Positions 20,345-27,890 of a DNA stretch of 64,000 nt are shown here, piece by piece. A program made the translations under genes and the position numbers. Numbering within the stretch: the first letter of the stretch is position 1; each line of letters opens with the position of its first letter. The stretch covers positions 124,001-188,000 of the forward strand of contig NZ_VOBQ01000003.1 of NCBI RefSeq assembly GCF_007833165.1, written 5' to 3'. The notes under the pieces are model-generated. The model saw nothing but the letters and a program-made list of their open reading frames with translations. It searched no databases and was not told where the DNA came from. The DNA is from Caenimonas sedimenti (GTDB taxonomy: Bacteria > Pseudomonadota > Gammaproteobacteria > Burkholderiales > Burkholderiaceae_C).

Positions 20345-20602
20345 ATGCAGATGACCGACAGGCATCGGGAGTACTGGCAGAAGAACCTTCGCATCACCGG
20401 CATCCTGCTGGCGATCTGGTTCGTCGTGACGTTCGTCGTCGGGTACTTCGCCCGCGACCTGAACTTCAATTTCTTTGGCTGGCCGTTCAGCTTCTGGATG
20501 GGCGCGCAGGGAGCCCTGGTGATCTACGTGTTGATCATCTGGTACTACGCGCACTACATGAACAAGCTGGACCAGGAATACGGCGTTGCCGAGGAGGAAT
20601 GA
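20345..20602 (+). CDS. DUF4212 small subunit of a sodium/substrate symporter
   Basis: An 85-residue protein with two membrane helices. It has the family features: a REYWQKNLRITGILLAIWF start, the NFFGWPFSFWMGAQGALV segment, and a YAHYMNKLDQEYGV tail. In this family the gene immediately precedes a VC_2705-type symporter, and here it lies three bases before one. It has an AAGGAGA ribosome binding site. Confidence 0.9.
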   Translation: MQMTDRHREYWQKNLRITGILLAIWFVVTFVVGYFARDLNFNFFGWPFSFWMGAQGALVIYVLIIWYYAHYMNKLDQEYGVAEEE

Positions 20603-20605
20603 ATC

Positions 20606-22741
20606 ATGGCTGACGCATCCGCATCCACAGGGGCCGTCACCGGCCACGCCTCCTCCAACGCCGCGTTCAAGAAGCAGCTAGGCAAGGTCTACGGCTTCTA
20701 CACCGGGGGCTTCATCGCCTTCGTCATCGTCCTGGCCATCCTCGAGCAGATGGGGCTGAACCGCGACTGGATCGGCTTCATTTTCCTGCTGGCCACGATC
20801 GGCCTCTACGCGGGGATCGGGGTCATGAGCCGCACCACAGACGCGGCGGAATACTACGTCGCCGGCCGGCGGGTGCCGGCGCTGTACAACGGCATGGCCA
20901 CCGGTGCCGACTGGATGTCCGCGGCGTCGTTCATCGGCATGGCGGGGACCCTGTACCTGACGGGCTACAGCGGCCTGGCATTCATCATGGGCTGGACGGG
21001 CGGCTACGTGCTGGTGGCGCTTTTCCTCGCACCGTACCTGCGCAAGTTCGGGCAGTTCACCATCCCCGACTTCCTGGGTGAGCGCTACGGCGGCAACGTC
21101 CCGCGCTTCATCGGCATCTTCGCGGCCATCCTCTGTTCCTTCACCTACGTGGTGGCGCAGATCTACGGCGTCGGGCTGATCACCACCCGCCTCACCGGCG
21201 TGGGTTTCGAGATCGGAATTTTCCTGGGCCTCGGCGGCATCCTGGTCTGCTCCTTCCTGGGTGGCATGCGCGCGGTGACCTGGACCCAGGTGGCGCAGTA
21301 CATCATCCTGATCATCGCGTACCTGATCCCCGTGATCTGGCTCTCCGTCAAGCAGACCAGTGTCCCCATTCCGCAGCTGGTGTACGGCTACCAGCTGGAG
21401 AAGGTGACCGCCAGGGAAGCCCAGCTGATCGCCGACCCCAAGGAGCTCGAAGTTCGCAAGGTGTACGCGGACCGTGCGGTGGCCCTGGGCGAAAAGCTGA
21501 AGGCCCCGGGCGCGGCGCTGGCCGCGGACAAGGCGGCAGCCGAGAAGAAGGTGGCCGATCTGACCGCCGCCAACGCGTTGGCTTCCGAAGTGGATGCGGC
21601 GAAAAAGGCACTGGCCGCCGTGCCCAAGGACGAGGCGGCGGCCGTGAAGGCCTGGACGGCGGCCCGCACCGCGGCGATCGCCAAGGACAAACCGCTAGGC
21701 GGCATGCCGCGCCACGGAGCCATCTTCGCCGGGGACCCGAACGGCGACGCGGCGGCCAAGACGGCGTACGACACGTCGCGGCGAAACTTCCTCGCGCTGA
21801 TCTTCTGCCTGATGGTGGGCACGGCGGCCTTGCCGCACATCCTGATGCGCTACTACACGACGCCCAGCGTCAAGGAGGCGCGCAGCTCGGTGACCTGGTC
21901 GCTGTTCTTCATCTTCCTGCTGTACTTCACGGCACCGGCCCTGGCGGTCCTCGTGAAGTACGAGATCTTCAGCACGGTGGTGGGAAGTTCGTTCGACAAG
22001 CTTCCATTCTGGATATCGGCGTGGAACAAGGTGGACGCCTCCCTGCTCTCGGTGATCGACCTGAACAAGGACGGCATCCTGCAGTTCGGTGAGATCAACA
22101 TCGGCGGTGACATCGTCGTGCTGGCGACACCGGCTATCGGCGGACTGCCGTACGTCGTCTCCGGGTTGGTCGCTGCCGGCGGTCTCGCTGCCGCGCTCTC
22201 CACGGCGGACGGCTTGCTGCTGACGATCGCCAACGCGTTGAGCCATGACCTGTACTACAAGATGATCGATCCCAACGCGTCCACGGCGCGGCGCGTGACG
22301 CTGTCCAAGGTGCTGCTGCTCGTTGTCGCCCTCGCGGCCGCGTTCGTGGCTGCCCAGAAACCGGCCGACATCCTGTTCCTGGTCTCGGCGGCGTTCTCCT
22401 TCGCGGCGGCGGCGTTCTTCCCGGCGCTGGTGCTGGGGATCTTCTGGAAACGCGCCACCGGCATCGCGGCTTCGTTGGGCATGGTCGCCGGCCTGGGCAT
22501 CACGTTCTACTACATGGTGACCACGCAGCCGTGGATGCGCGGCATCTTCGGCGTGACGTCGCCGGTGGAGCTGTGGTGGGGCATCCAGCCGATTTCCGCC
22601 GGTGTCTTCGGCGTGCCGCTGGGCTTTGCGGTCATCATCCTCGTGAGCCTGGTCACGCCAGCGCCCGACAAGAAGACGCAGGAGCTCATCGAGCACGTGC
22701 GTTACCCCGAACTCCGGGGAACCGCCGCGCGCGCTGTCTAG
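20606..22741 (+). CDS. Sodium:solute symporter, VC_2705 family (paralogue B)
   Basis: A 711-residue SSS-family transporter with about 13 membrane helices. It closely matches paralogue A at 16556-18631: YYVAGRRVPALYNGMATGAD, then [20 protein letters not shown]. It also has a lysine/alanine-rich, probably coiled-coil insert at about residues 265-385, and a textbook EF-hand loop, DLNKDGILQFGE, at residues 485-496. With the DUF4212 protein it likely imports a carboxylate with sodium; the substrate is not known. A strong terminator follows. Confidence 0.9.
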   Translation: MADASASTGAVTGHASSNAAFKKQLGKVYGFYTGGFIAFVIVLAILEQMGLNRDWIGFIFLLATIGLYAGIGVMSRTTDAAEYYVAGRRVPALYNGMATGADWMSAASFIGMAGTLYLTGYSGLAFIMGWTGGYVLVALFLAPYLRKFGQFTIPDFLGERYGGNVPRFIGIFAAILCSFTYVVAQIYGVGLITTRLTGVGFEIGIFLGLGGILVCSFLGGMRAVTWTQVAQYIILIIAYLIPVIWLSVKQTSVPIPQLVYGYQLEKVTAREAQLIADPKELEVRKVYADRAVALGEKLKAPGAALAADKAAAEKKVADLTAANALASEVDAAKKALAAVPKDEAAAVKAWTAARTAAIAKDKPLGGMPRHGAIFAGDPNGDAAAKTAYDTSRRNFLALIFCLMVGTAALPHILMRYYTTPSVKEARSSVTWSLFFIFLLYFTAPALAVLVKYEIFSTVVGSSFDKLPFWISAWNKVDASLLSVIDLNKDGILQFGEINIGGDIVVLATPAIGGLPYVVSGLVAAGGLAAALSTADGLLLTIANALSHDLYYKMIDPNASTARRVTLSKVLLLVVALAAAFVAAQKPADILFLVSAAFSFAAAAFFPALVLGIFWKRATGIAASLGMVAGLGITFYYMVTTQPWMRGIFGVTSPVELWWGIQPISAGVFGVPLGFAVIILVSLVTPAPDKKTQELIEHVRYPELRGTAARAV

Positions 22742-22760
22742 AGCGGGAAACCCGCGTGAA

Positions 22761-22791
22761 AGCCGCCCGGCTGGCCGGGCGGCTTTTTTTT
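22761..22791 (+). terminator. Terminator after symporter B
   Basis: AGCCGCCCGG (22761-22770) and CCGGGCGGCT (22775-22784) form a 10-bp stem with a CTGG loop, followed by eight T. This is the strongest intrinsic terminator in the window. Confidence 0.92.
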
Positions 22792-22837
22792 GGGCAAACT
22801 CGGGTCCTGTCGGCAGGGAAGCGACGACGGAGGCGAA

Positions 22838-23296
22838 ATGATCATCGGCAAGACAGACGAAGGACACCGCGTTCTCAGGGACCGCTCGGTGCAGCTGACG
22901 CCGAAGCAGCGGGCCGCATTCATCCTGATCGACGGCAAGAAGGCGCTGAACGAGGTGCTGGCGGCCACTGCTGCCGGCGGCGTGACGCGTGCGGACATCG
23001 ACAAGTTGATGGAACTCGGCCTGGTGCGGGAGGTGCCCGCGGGTCTCGCGGCCATGCATGCCAACGCGGCCAAGCTGGAGGCCAAGCGTTCGGCGCGGAC
23101 CCTGGAAGACCGTTTCGACGAGGCGTATCCCATCGCCACGCTGCTGACCGCGGGCCTGGGGCTGCGCAACTACCGGCTCAAGTCCGCCGTCGAGGCCACG
23201 ACCAACTACATGGACCTGCTGGCCCTGGCACCGCGCATCCGGGAAGCGGTGGGCGACGAGCGTTTCGCCACCCTGGATCGGGCGCTGAACGACTAG
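22838..23296 (+). CDS. Uncharacterised protein with an 'LILIDGK' N-terminal domain (paralogue B)
   Basis: A 152-residue soluble protein. Residues 18-38 (LTPKQRAAFILIDGKKALNEV) match the N-terminal domain of the protein encoded at 18639-19145. A small helical domain and a C-terminal half rich in leucine and alanine follow (TNYMDLLALAPRIREAVGDE). A GGAGG site precedes ATG 22838. It has its own transcription unit after the symporter terminator. Its repeated association with a VC_2705-type symporter suggests a related role, but none is known. Confidence 0.7.
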   Translation: MIIGKTDEGHRVLRDRSVQLTPKQRAAFILIDGKKALNEVLAATAAGGVTRADIDKLMELGLVREVPAGLAAMHANAAKLEAKRSARTLEDRFDEAYPIATLLTAGLGLRNYRLKSAVEATTNYMDLLALAPRIREAVGDERFATLDRALND

Positions 23297-23345
23297 CTCT
23301 GCGGGCGGTGCGGAAGCGACGGAAGGGCGGCCGTGAGCTTCGGGC

Positions 23346-23351
23346 TATAAT
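23346..23351 (+). promoter_or_regulatory. Likely -10 element of the rpsF operon promoter
   Basis: A perfect TATAAT hexamer lies 15 bases before the structured rpsF leader. No convincing -35 is present 17 bases upstream (AAGGGC). Confidence 0.5.
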
Positions 23352-23360
23352 CGCGGGCTT

Positions 23361-23412
23361 TGGTTCCGGCATAACAAGCCCTGCGGGCAGTTGTTAGCCT
23401 TCACCGAAACCA
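23361..23412 (+). ncRNA. Structured rpsF 5' leader, probable S6:S18 autoregulatory RNA
   Basis: An outer stem pairs TGGTTCCGG (23361-23369) with CCGAAACCA (23404-23412), one mismatch. Inside it, TAACAA (23372-23377) pairs with TTGTTA (23391-23396) and continues as GCCC/GGGC with a TGC loop and an AG bulge. A conserved CCG next to a stem is the known hallmark of the S6:S18-binding leader of rpsF operons. The structure lies 66 bases before rpsF, where that element is expected. Identity is inferred from position and fold. Confidence 0.6.
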
Positions 23413-23478
23413 TAGGTTTTCCCCTTGCCACACCCCAACTTCCGACGCCGGGGGTGGCTGAATCCACAAGGAGTCTCA

Positions 23479-23844
23479 ATGCGTCACTATGAAATCGTCT
23501 TGCTGATCCACCCGGATCAAAGCGAGCAGGTTCCGGCCATGCTGGAACGCTACAAGGGCATGATCACCACCGGCAACGGCAAGGTGCACCGTGTCGAGGA
23601 CTGGGGTCGCCGCCAGCTGGCCTACCAGATCAACAAGCTCGCCAAGGCCCACTTCCTGTGCATCAACATCGAGGCGGACAACGCCGTGATGAGCGAGCTG
23701 GAACACGCCTTCCGCTTCAACGACGCCGTGCTGCGCCACCTGACCGTGGTGAAGAAGAAGGCCGACACCGGCCCGTCGTCCATGATGAAGACGGTGGAAC
23801 GCGAGGAAGCCCGCAAGCAGCAGCAGGCGGAGTTCCAGTCGTAA
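23479..23844 (+). CDS. rpsF: 30S ribosomal protein S6
   Basis: A 121-residue S6 protein. It starts [18 protein letters not shown] and contains [18 protein letters not shown] and the [14 protein letters not shown] segment. It binds S18 on the 30S platform. ATG 23479 follows an AAGGAG site. It is the first gene of the rpsF-priB-rpsR-rplI operon, and its leader probably binds S6:S18 for feedback control. Confidence 0.97.
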   Translation: MRHYEIVLLIHPDQSEQVPAMLERYKGMITTGNGKVHRVEDWGRRQLAYQINKLAKAHFLCINIEADNAVMSELEHAFRFNDAVLRHLTVVKKKADTGPSSMMKTVEREEARKQQQAEFQS

Positions 23845-23854
23845 TCCAGATGGG

Positions 23855-24151
23855 GTGAACCAGACCGTCCTGAGCGCCCGTATCGCGGAGGCTGCGGCCC
23901 TGCGCTACACCCCCGCCGGACTGCCAGCGATCGACCTGCGGCTCGAACACGAGTCGGAACTGGTCGAAGCCGGGCAGACGAGGCAGGTGAAGTTGGAGCT
24001 CAAGGCGGTGGCCTTCGGGACCGCGGCGGAGACCCTGGTGCGCCAGGCGATCGGCAGCGAATTCCGGTTCACGGGCTTCCTGGCGGCGCCGCGCAACGGC
24101 AAGCACCCGGTCCTGCACATCCAGTCATTTCAGCAAGATACTTTTTCCTAG
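23855..24151 (+). CDS. priB: Primosomal replication protein N (PriB)
   Basis: A 98-residue single-domain OB-fold protein starting at GTG 23855, in the standard betaproteobacterial position between rpsF and rpsR. It includes the family patterns [19 protein letters not shown] and [22 protein letters not shown]. PriB joins PriA at stalled replication forks and promotes reloading of DnaB, which is encoded about 900 bases downstream. Confidence 0.93.
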   Translation: MNQTVLSARIAEAAALRYTPAGLPAIDLRLEHESELVEAGQTRQVKLELKAVAFGTAAETLVRQAIGSEFRFTGFLAAPRNGKHPVLHIQSFQQDTFS

Positions 24152-24160
24152 AGGTCCCCA

Positions 24161-24442
24161 ATGGCCACGTTCAAGAAATTCAACAAGGACAAGCGTCCGA
24201 AGCGCAACACCCAGTCGCTGCTGTTCAAGCGCAAGCGCTTCTGCCGCTTCACCGTCGCGCACGTCGAAGAGATCGACTACAAGGACATCGACACCCTGCG
24301 CGATTTCATCTCCGAGAACGGCAAGATCATCCCGGCGCGCCTGACGGGCACCCGCGCGATCTACCAGCGCCAGCTCAACTCCGCCATCAAGCGCGCGCGC
24401 TTCCTGGCGCTGCTGCCGTATTCCGACCAGCACCGCATCTGA
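24161..24442 (+). CDS. rpsR: 30S ribosomal protein S18
   Basis: A 93-residue S18 protein with [19 protein letters not shown], the [20 protein letters not shown] core and the basic [18 protein letters not shown] tail. It pairs with S6 on the 30S platform. An AGAGG site precedes the start. Confidence 0.97.
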   Translation: MATFKKFNKDKRPKRNTQSLLFKRKRFCRFTVAHVEEIDYKDIDTLRDFISENGKIIPARLTGTRAIYQRQLNSAIKRARFLALLPYSDQHRI

Positions 24443-24453
24443 GGACGAACACC

Positions 24454-24906
24454 ATGCAAGTCATCCTGCTCGAAAAAGTGGTGAACCTCGGCAACCTTGG
24501 CGAGATCGTCAAGGTGAAAGACGGCTACGCCCGCAACTTCCTGATCCCGCACGGCCAGGCCCGCCGCGCCACCGAAGCCAACAAGGCCGAGTTCGAAGCC
24601 AAGCGCGTCGAACTCGAGAAGGCTGCCGCCAAGAAGCTGGCCGATTCGCAAGCCCAGGGCGAGAAGCTCTCCGGCACCACCGTCAAGGTCACGCAGAAGG
24701 CCGGCGTCGACGGCCGCCTGTTCGGTTCGGTCACCAACCACGACATCGCCGAAGAGCTGACCAAGCTCGGTTTCCCCGTCGCCAAGGCGCAGGTGCGCAT
24801 GCCCACCGGCCCGATCAAGATGGTCGGCGACAGCACGGTTTCGGTGGCGCTGCACACGGATGTGGTGGTGGAGATCACGGTCACTGTCTACGGCGAAACA
24901 GCTTAA
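24454..24906 (+). CDS. rplI: 50S ribosomal protein L9
   Basis: A 150-residue L9 protein of full length. The N-terminal rRNA-binding domain has [17 protein letters not shown] and [20 protein letters not shown] long connecting helix follows, then the C-terminal domain with [19 protein letters not shown]. It is the last gene of the rpsF operon, with two hairpins after it. Confidence 0.97.
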   Translation: MQVILLEKVVNLGNLGEIVKVKDGYARNFLIPHGQARRATEANKAEFEAKRVELEKAAAKKLADSQAQGEKLSGTTVKVTQKAGVDGRLFGSVTNHDIAEELTKLGFPVAKAQVRMPTGPIKMVGDSTVSVALHTDVVVEITVTVYGETA

Positions 24907-24915
24907 CGGACGATA

Positions 24916-24980
24916 ACGAGGCACCTGTCGGCGCCTCGTCCTTGTTCTTGTCAAGGCCGCCTCTCGGGGCGGCCTTTCCT
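24916..24980 (+). terminator. Tandem hairpins after rplI
   Basis: The first stem pairs ACGAGGC (24916-24922) with GCCTCGT (24933-24939). The second pairs AAGGCCGCC (24953-24961) with GGCGGCCTT (24968-24976) and is followed by a short TTCCT tail. Together they probably end the ribosomal operon before dnaB, though the T run is weak. Confidence 0.6.
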
Positions 24981-25086
24981 ATTCTGACCACCGGTTTTAC
25001 AGCGTCATCCACAGGTTGTCAGCAGACTTGTCCGTAGACGCGCGGCCGCGTCGAACTTAAGCTTGCCGGTTGAAGAGAAGGGTCCC

Positions 25087-26490
25087 ATGTCCGCAGTCCT
25101 GAGCGCCGTCGACGACGATTTTCCGCGCGACCGGCAGGTGGCGCAGCTGCGCATCCCGCCGCACTCCATCGAGGCCGAGTCCAGCGTGCTGGGCGGCCTG
25201 CTGCTGGACAACGGCGCCTGGGACCGCGTGGGCGACCTGCTGACCGACAGCGACTTCTACCGCTACGAGCACCGGCTGATCTACGCCTCGATCGGGGGCC
25301 TGATCAACGCCACGCGGCCGGCGGACGTGATCACGGTCTATGAGCAGCTGCAAAGCCTCGGCAAGGCCGAGGAGATCGGCGGGCTGCCGTACCTCAACGC
25401 CCTGGCCCAGTACGTGCCGAGTGCGGGCAACATCCGCCGCTACGCGGAGATCGTGCGCGAGCGCTCCATTTTGCGCAAGCTGGTGAGCGCCTCCGACGAG
25501 ATCGCCACGGCCGCTTTCAACACCCAGGGCAAGGCGGTCGACAAGATCCTGGACGAGGCGGAGCAGAAGATCTTCCACATCGGGGAAGAGGGCTCGCGCA
25601 TGAAGCAGGGCTTCCAGGGCATGGACAGCCTGGTCGTGCAGCTGCTGGACCGCGTGCAGGAGATGGCGGACAACCCGAACGACATCACGGGCGTGCCGAC
25701 CGGCTTCTACGACCTGGATCGCATGACCTCGGGCATGCAGGCCGGCGACATGATCGTGCTGGCTGCGCGGCCTTCCATGGGCAAGACGGCGCTCGCGATC
25801 AACATCGCCGAGCACGTGGCGCTGAACGAAGGCCTGCCGGTCGCCGTGTTCTCCATGGAAATGGGCGCCAGCCAGCTCGCGGTGCGCATCGTCGGCTCCA
25901 TCGGCCGCATCGACCAGATGCACCTGCGCACCGGCAAGCTGAGGGACGACGAATGGCCGCGCCTCACGGAAGCCATCGAGAAGCTGCGCAACATCTCGCT
26001 GCACATCGACGAGACGCCCGGCCTCACCACCAGCGAGCTGCGCGCCAATGCGCGCCGGCTGGCACGCCAGTGCGGCAAGCTCGGCCTGATCGTCGTCGAC
26101 TACCTGCAGCTCATGAGCACCTCGGCCTCGATGAACGACGAGAACCGTGCCACCGCGGTGGGTGAAATCTCGCGCGGCCTGAAGATGCTCGCCAAGGAAC
26201 TGCAGTGTCCGGTGATCGCGCTGTCGCAGCTGTCGCGCGGCGTCGAATCCCGCACCGACAAGCGCCCGATGATGAGCGACCTGCGTGAATCCGGCGCCAT
26301 CGAGCAGGACGCCGACGTCATCATGTTCATCTACCGCGACGACTACTACAACAAGGACTCCAAGGAGCCCGGCGTCGCCGAGATCATCATCAGCAAGCAG
26401 CGCAACGGGCCGACCGGCACCGTCAAGCTGGCTTTCATGAAGGAGCTGACGCGCTTCGAGAGCCTGGCTTCGGGCAGCGCGGACTTCTAG
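25087..26490 (+). CDS. dnaB: Replicative DNA helicase DnaB
   Basis: A 467-residue hexameric helicase. The N-terminal domain begins at PHSIEAESSVLGGLLLDNGAW. The RecA-like C-terminal domain has Walker A ARPSMGKTALAINIAE, the Walker B region LGLIVVDYLQLMS, and the SRGVESRTDKRPMMSDLRES motif with EQDADVIMFIYRDDYY. It unwinds DNA at replication forks. ATG 25087 is chosen because it begins the usual N-terminus; ATG 25063 in frame would add eight residues. Its stop codon overlaps the convergent TfoX-like gene by four bases. Confidence 0.96.
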   Translation: MSAVLSAVDDDFPRDRQVAQLRIPPHSIEAESSVLGGLLLDNGAWDRVGDLLTDSDFYRYEHRLIYASIGGLINATRPADVITVYEQLQSLGKAEEIGGLPYLNALAQYVPSAGNIRRYAEIVRERSILRKLVSASDEIATAAFNTQGKAVDKILDEAEQKIFHIGEEGSRMKQGFQGMDSLVVQLLDRVQEMADNPNDITGVPTGFYDLDRMTSGMQAGDMIVLAARPSMGKTALAINIAEHVALNEGLPVAVFSMEMGASQLAVRIVGSIGRIDQMHLRTGKLRDDEWPRLTEAIEKLRNISLHIDETPGLTTSELRANARRLARQCGKLGLIVVDYLQLMSTSASMNDENRATAVGEISRGLKMLAKELQCPVIALSQLSRGVESRTDKRPMMSDLRESGAIEQDADVIMFIYRDDYYNKDSKEPGVAEIIISKQRNGPTGTVKLAFMKELTRFESLASGSADF

Positions 26491-26864
26491 CGGCTGGCTT
26501 TCTTCCGGGCGGCGGACTTCGGCTTCGCCGCCTTGGGTTTCTGGTTGCGCAGCGCGCATTCGAACGCATCGCGCGCCCATTCGGTCATGGCCTGCGCCTC
26601 GTCGAACACTTCCGGCGGGGCCTGGAAGTAGCGCAGCGACTTCCTTTCGCCCTTGGCGAGGTACGTGAAGGGCGGCAGGCCGCGGCCTTCGAAGCGGCCC
26701 ACGTTGGCCTCGTCGGTCTTGAAATACAGCATGTCATCGGCGATCAGGGCGAACATGAGACCCGCGCGAAAGACGCCGCGGCCGCCGAACATGCGGCGGG
26801 CTTCCACCCCGCCGAGGCCGGCCATCTGTTCCACGACGAAGTCGGTGAAGTCGGATCTGGTCAT
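26487..26864 (-). CDS. TfoX/Sxy N-terminal-domain protein
   Basis: A 125-residue protein consisting of one TfoX_N domain (VEARRMFGGRGVFRAGLMFALIADD, then LYFKTDEANVGRF and an FTYLAKGERKSLRYFQAP segment) plus a lysine/alanine-rich basic tail. Full-length TfoX/Sxy controls competence in gammaproteobacteria, but short single-domain versions like this are common and uncharacterised. It is convergent with dnaB. Confidence 0.85.
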   Translation of the reverse strand: MTRSDFTDFVVEQMAGLGGVEARRMFGGRGVFRAGLMFALIADDMLYFKTDEANVGRFEGRGLPPFTYLAKGERKSLRYFQAPPEVFDEAQAMTEWARDAFECALRNQKPKAAKPKSAARKKASR

Positions 26865-26909
26865 CGGTTGGCGCCATATTGTGCGGCAACCCGGGAAACG
26901 CGCGCCGCG

Positions 26910-27332
26910 CTACTTCACCAGCAGGACGGGGACGGTGCAGTCGGTCACGACGCGCTGGGCCACGCTGCCCATGAGCGCTCGCCCGACGAGGCCGTGGCCG
27001 TGCGTCCCCATCACGATCATCTGGGCCTTGTCGCGCGCGGCCGCACGCACGATCTCTTCGCCGGCGTGACCGGCCACCCAGCGGCATTCCGCCGTGATTC
27101 CGTGGCGCCGCAGGAAGCGGTCCACGGGCTGCAGCACCTTCTCGGACTCTTCACGCTGGTAGTCACGGACGGCGGCCGCGCCGACCATCGTCTTGACGCG
27201 CGGCGGCATGGGCGGCTGCACATGCAGCACCAGGATTTCGGGCGCCGCGCCCGCCAGGCCTTCATGGGTGACCAGGAAGGCGAGCGCCTTCTTCGTGTAG
27301 GCGCTGCCGTCGACGGGGATCAGGATCTTCAT
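26910..27332 (-). CDS. Universal stress protein (UspA family)
   Basis: A 140-residue single-domain UspA protein. It has the N-terminal MKILIPVDGSAYTKKAL strand-loop and the ATP-binding signature GTHGHGLVGRALMGSVAQRV (G-x2-G-x9-G-S). Such proteins bind ATP and help survival in growth arrest. It lies 18 bases after a second usp gene, and both are probably transcribed from the FNR-type promoter in front of 27794. Confidence 0.92.
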   Translation of the reverse strand: MKILIPVDGSAYTKKALAFLVTHEGLAGAAPEILVLHVQPPMPPRVKTMVGAAAVRDYQREESEKVLQPVDRFLRRHGITAECRWVAGHAGEEIVRAAARDKAQMIVMGTHGHGLVGRALMGSVAQRVVTDCTVPVLLVK

Positions 27333-27350
27333 GGAATTTCTTTCTCTGCT

Positions 27351-27794
27351 TCAACGCAGCACGAGGACGGGGATCGTGCCGTGCGTCAGCACGTGCTGCG
27401 TTTCGCTGCCGAGCAGCAGCCGCTTCAGCCCTTTTCGGCCGTGCGAAGCCATCACCACCAGGTCGCACTTGTGCCGGCGCGCCGCCGCCAGGATGGTTTC
27501 GGCCACCAGGTCGGCATGCATGGTCACGGCCTTGGCTTTCACCCCGGCCGCCGTCGCGGCGGCCTGCACCTGGGCCGCCACGGCCTGGCCTTGCTCCGCC
27601 CACTGCTTCTCGATGCGGGCGACCTGCGAGGATTCCAGCGAAACGCCACCCTCGAAATAGGCCGTGGGATAGCGTGGAACCACGTTCAGGACGACCAGTT
27701 CGGCGTCCAGGGCGCCGGCGAGCCCGATGGCGTGGCGCGTCGCCTTGCGGGACAGCGTGGACCCATCGGTGGGAACGAGGATGCGACGGTACAT
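27351..27794 (-). CDS. Universal stress protein (UspA family)
   Basis: A 147-residue UspA protein with ILVPTDGSTLSRKATRHAIG at the start and the ATP-binding motif ASHGRKGLKRLLLGSETQHV near the end. ATG 27794 has an AGGAG site ten bases upstream. The FNR-type box at 27843-27856 and a TATGCT hexamer at 27816-27821 give a well-spaced leftward promoter with a start about 14 bases before the gene. The frame is open far upstream but is antisense to ccoI there. Confidence 0.92.
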   Translation of the reverse strand: MYRRILVPTDGSTLSRKATRHAIGLAGALDAELVVLNVVPRYPTAYFEGGVSLESSQVARIEKQWAEQGQAVAAQVQAAATAAGVKAKAVTMHADLVAETILAAARRHKCDLVVMASHGRKGLKRLLLGSETQHVLTHGTIPVLVLR

Positions 27795-27842
27795 GGTGGA
27801 TCTCCTGTGCGATGGAGCATAGATGGCCGTTGGGGTGCGGGC

Positions 27843-27856
27843 TTGATGCAGGTCAA
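27843..27856. promoter_or_regulatory. FNR/ANR box between usp operon and ccoI
   Basis: TTGATGCAGGTCAA matches the FNR consensus TTGAT-N4-ATCAA at all but one position. Its centre is 41.5 bp before the ccoI ATG, and 55 bp before the divergent usp start. A TAGGCT hexamer (27879-27884) fits a -10 for ccoI. The site can serve both directions. Confidence 0.85.
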
Positions 27857-27890
27857 AGGGCCCGCATCCCTGCACCTTTAGGCTTGGCCG

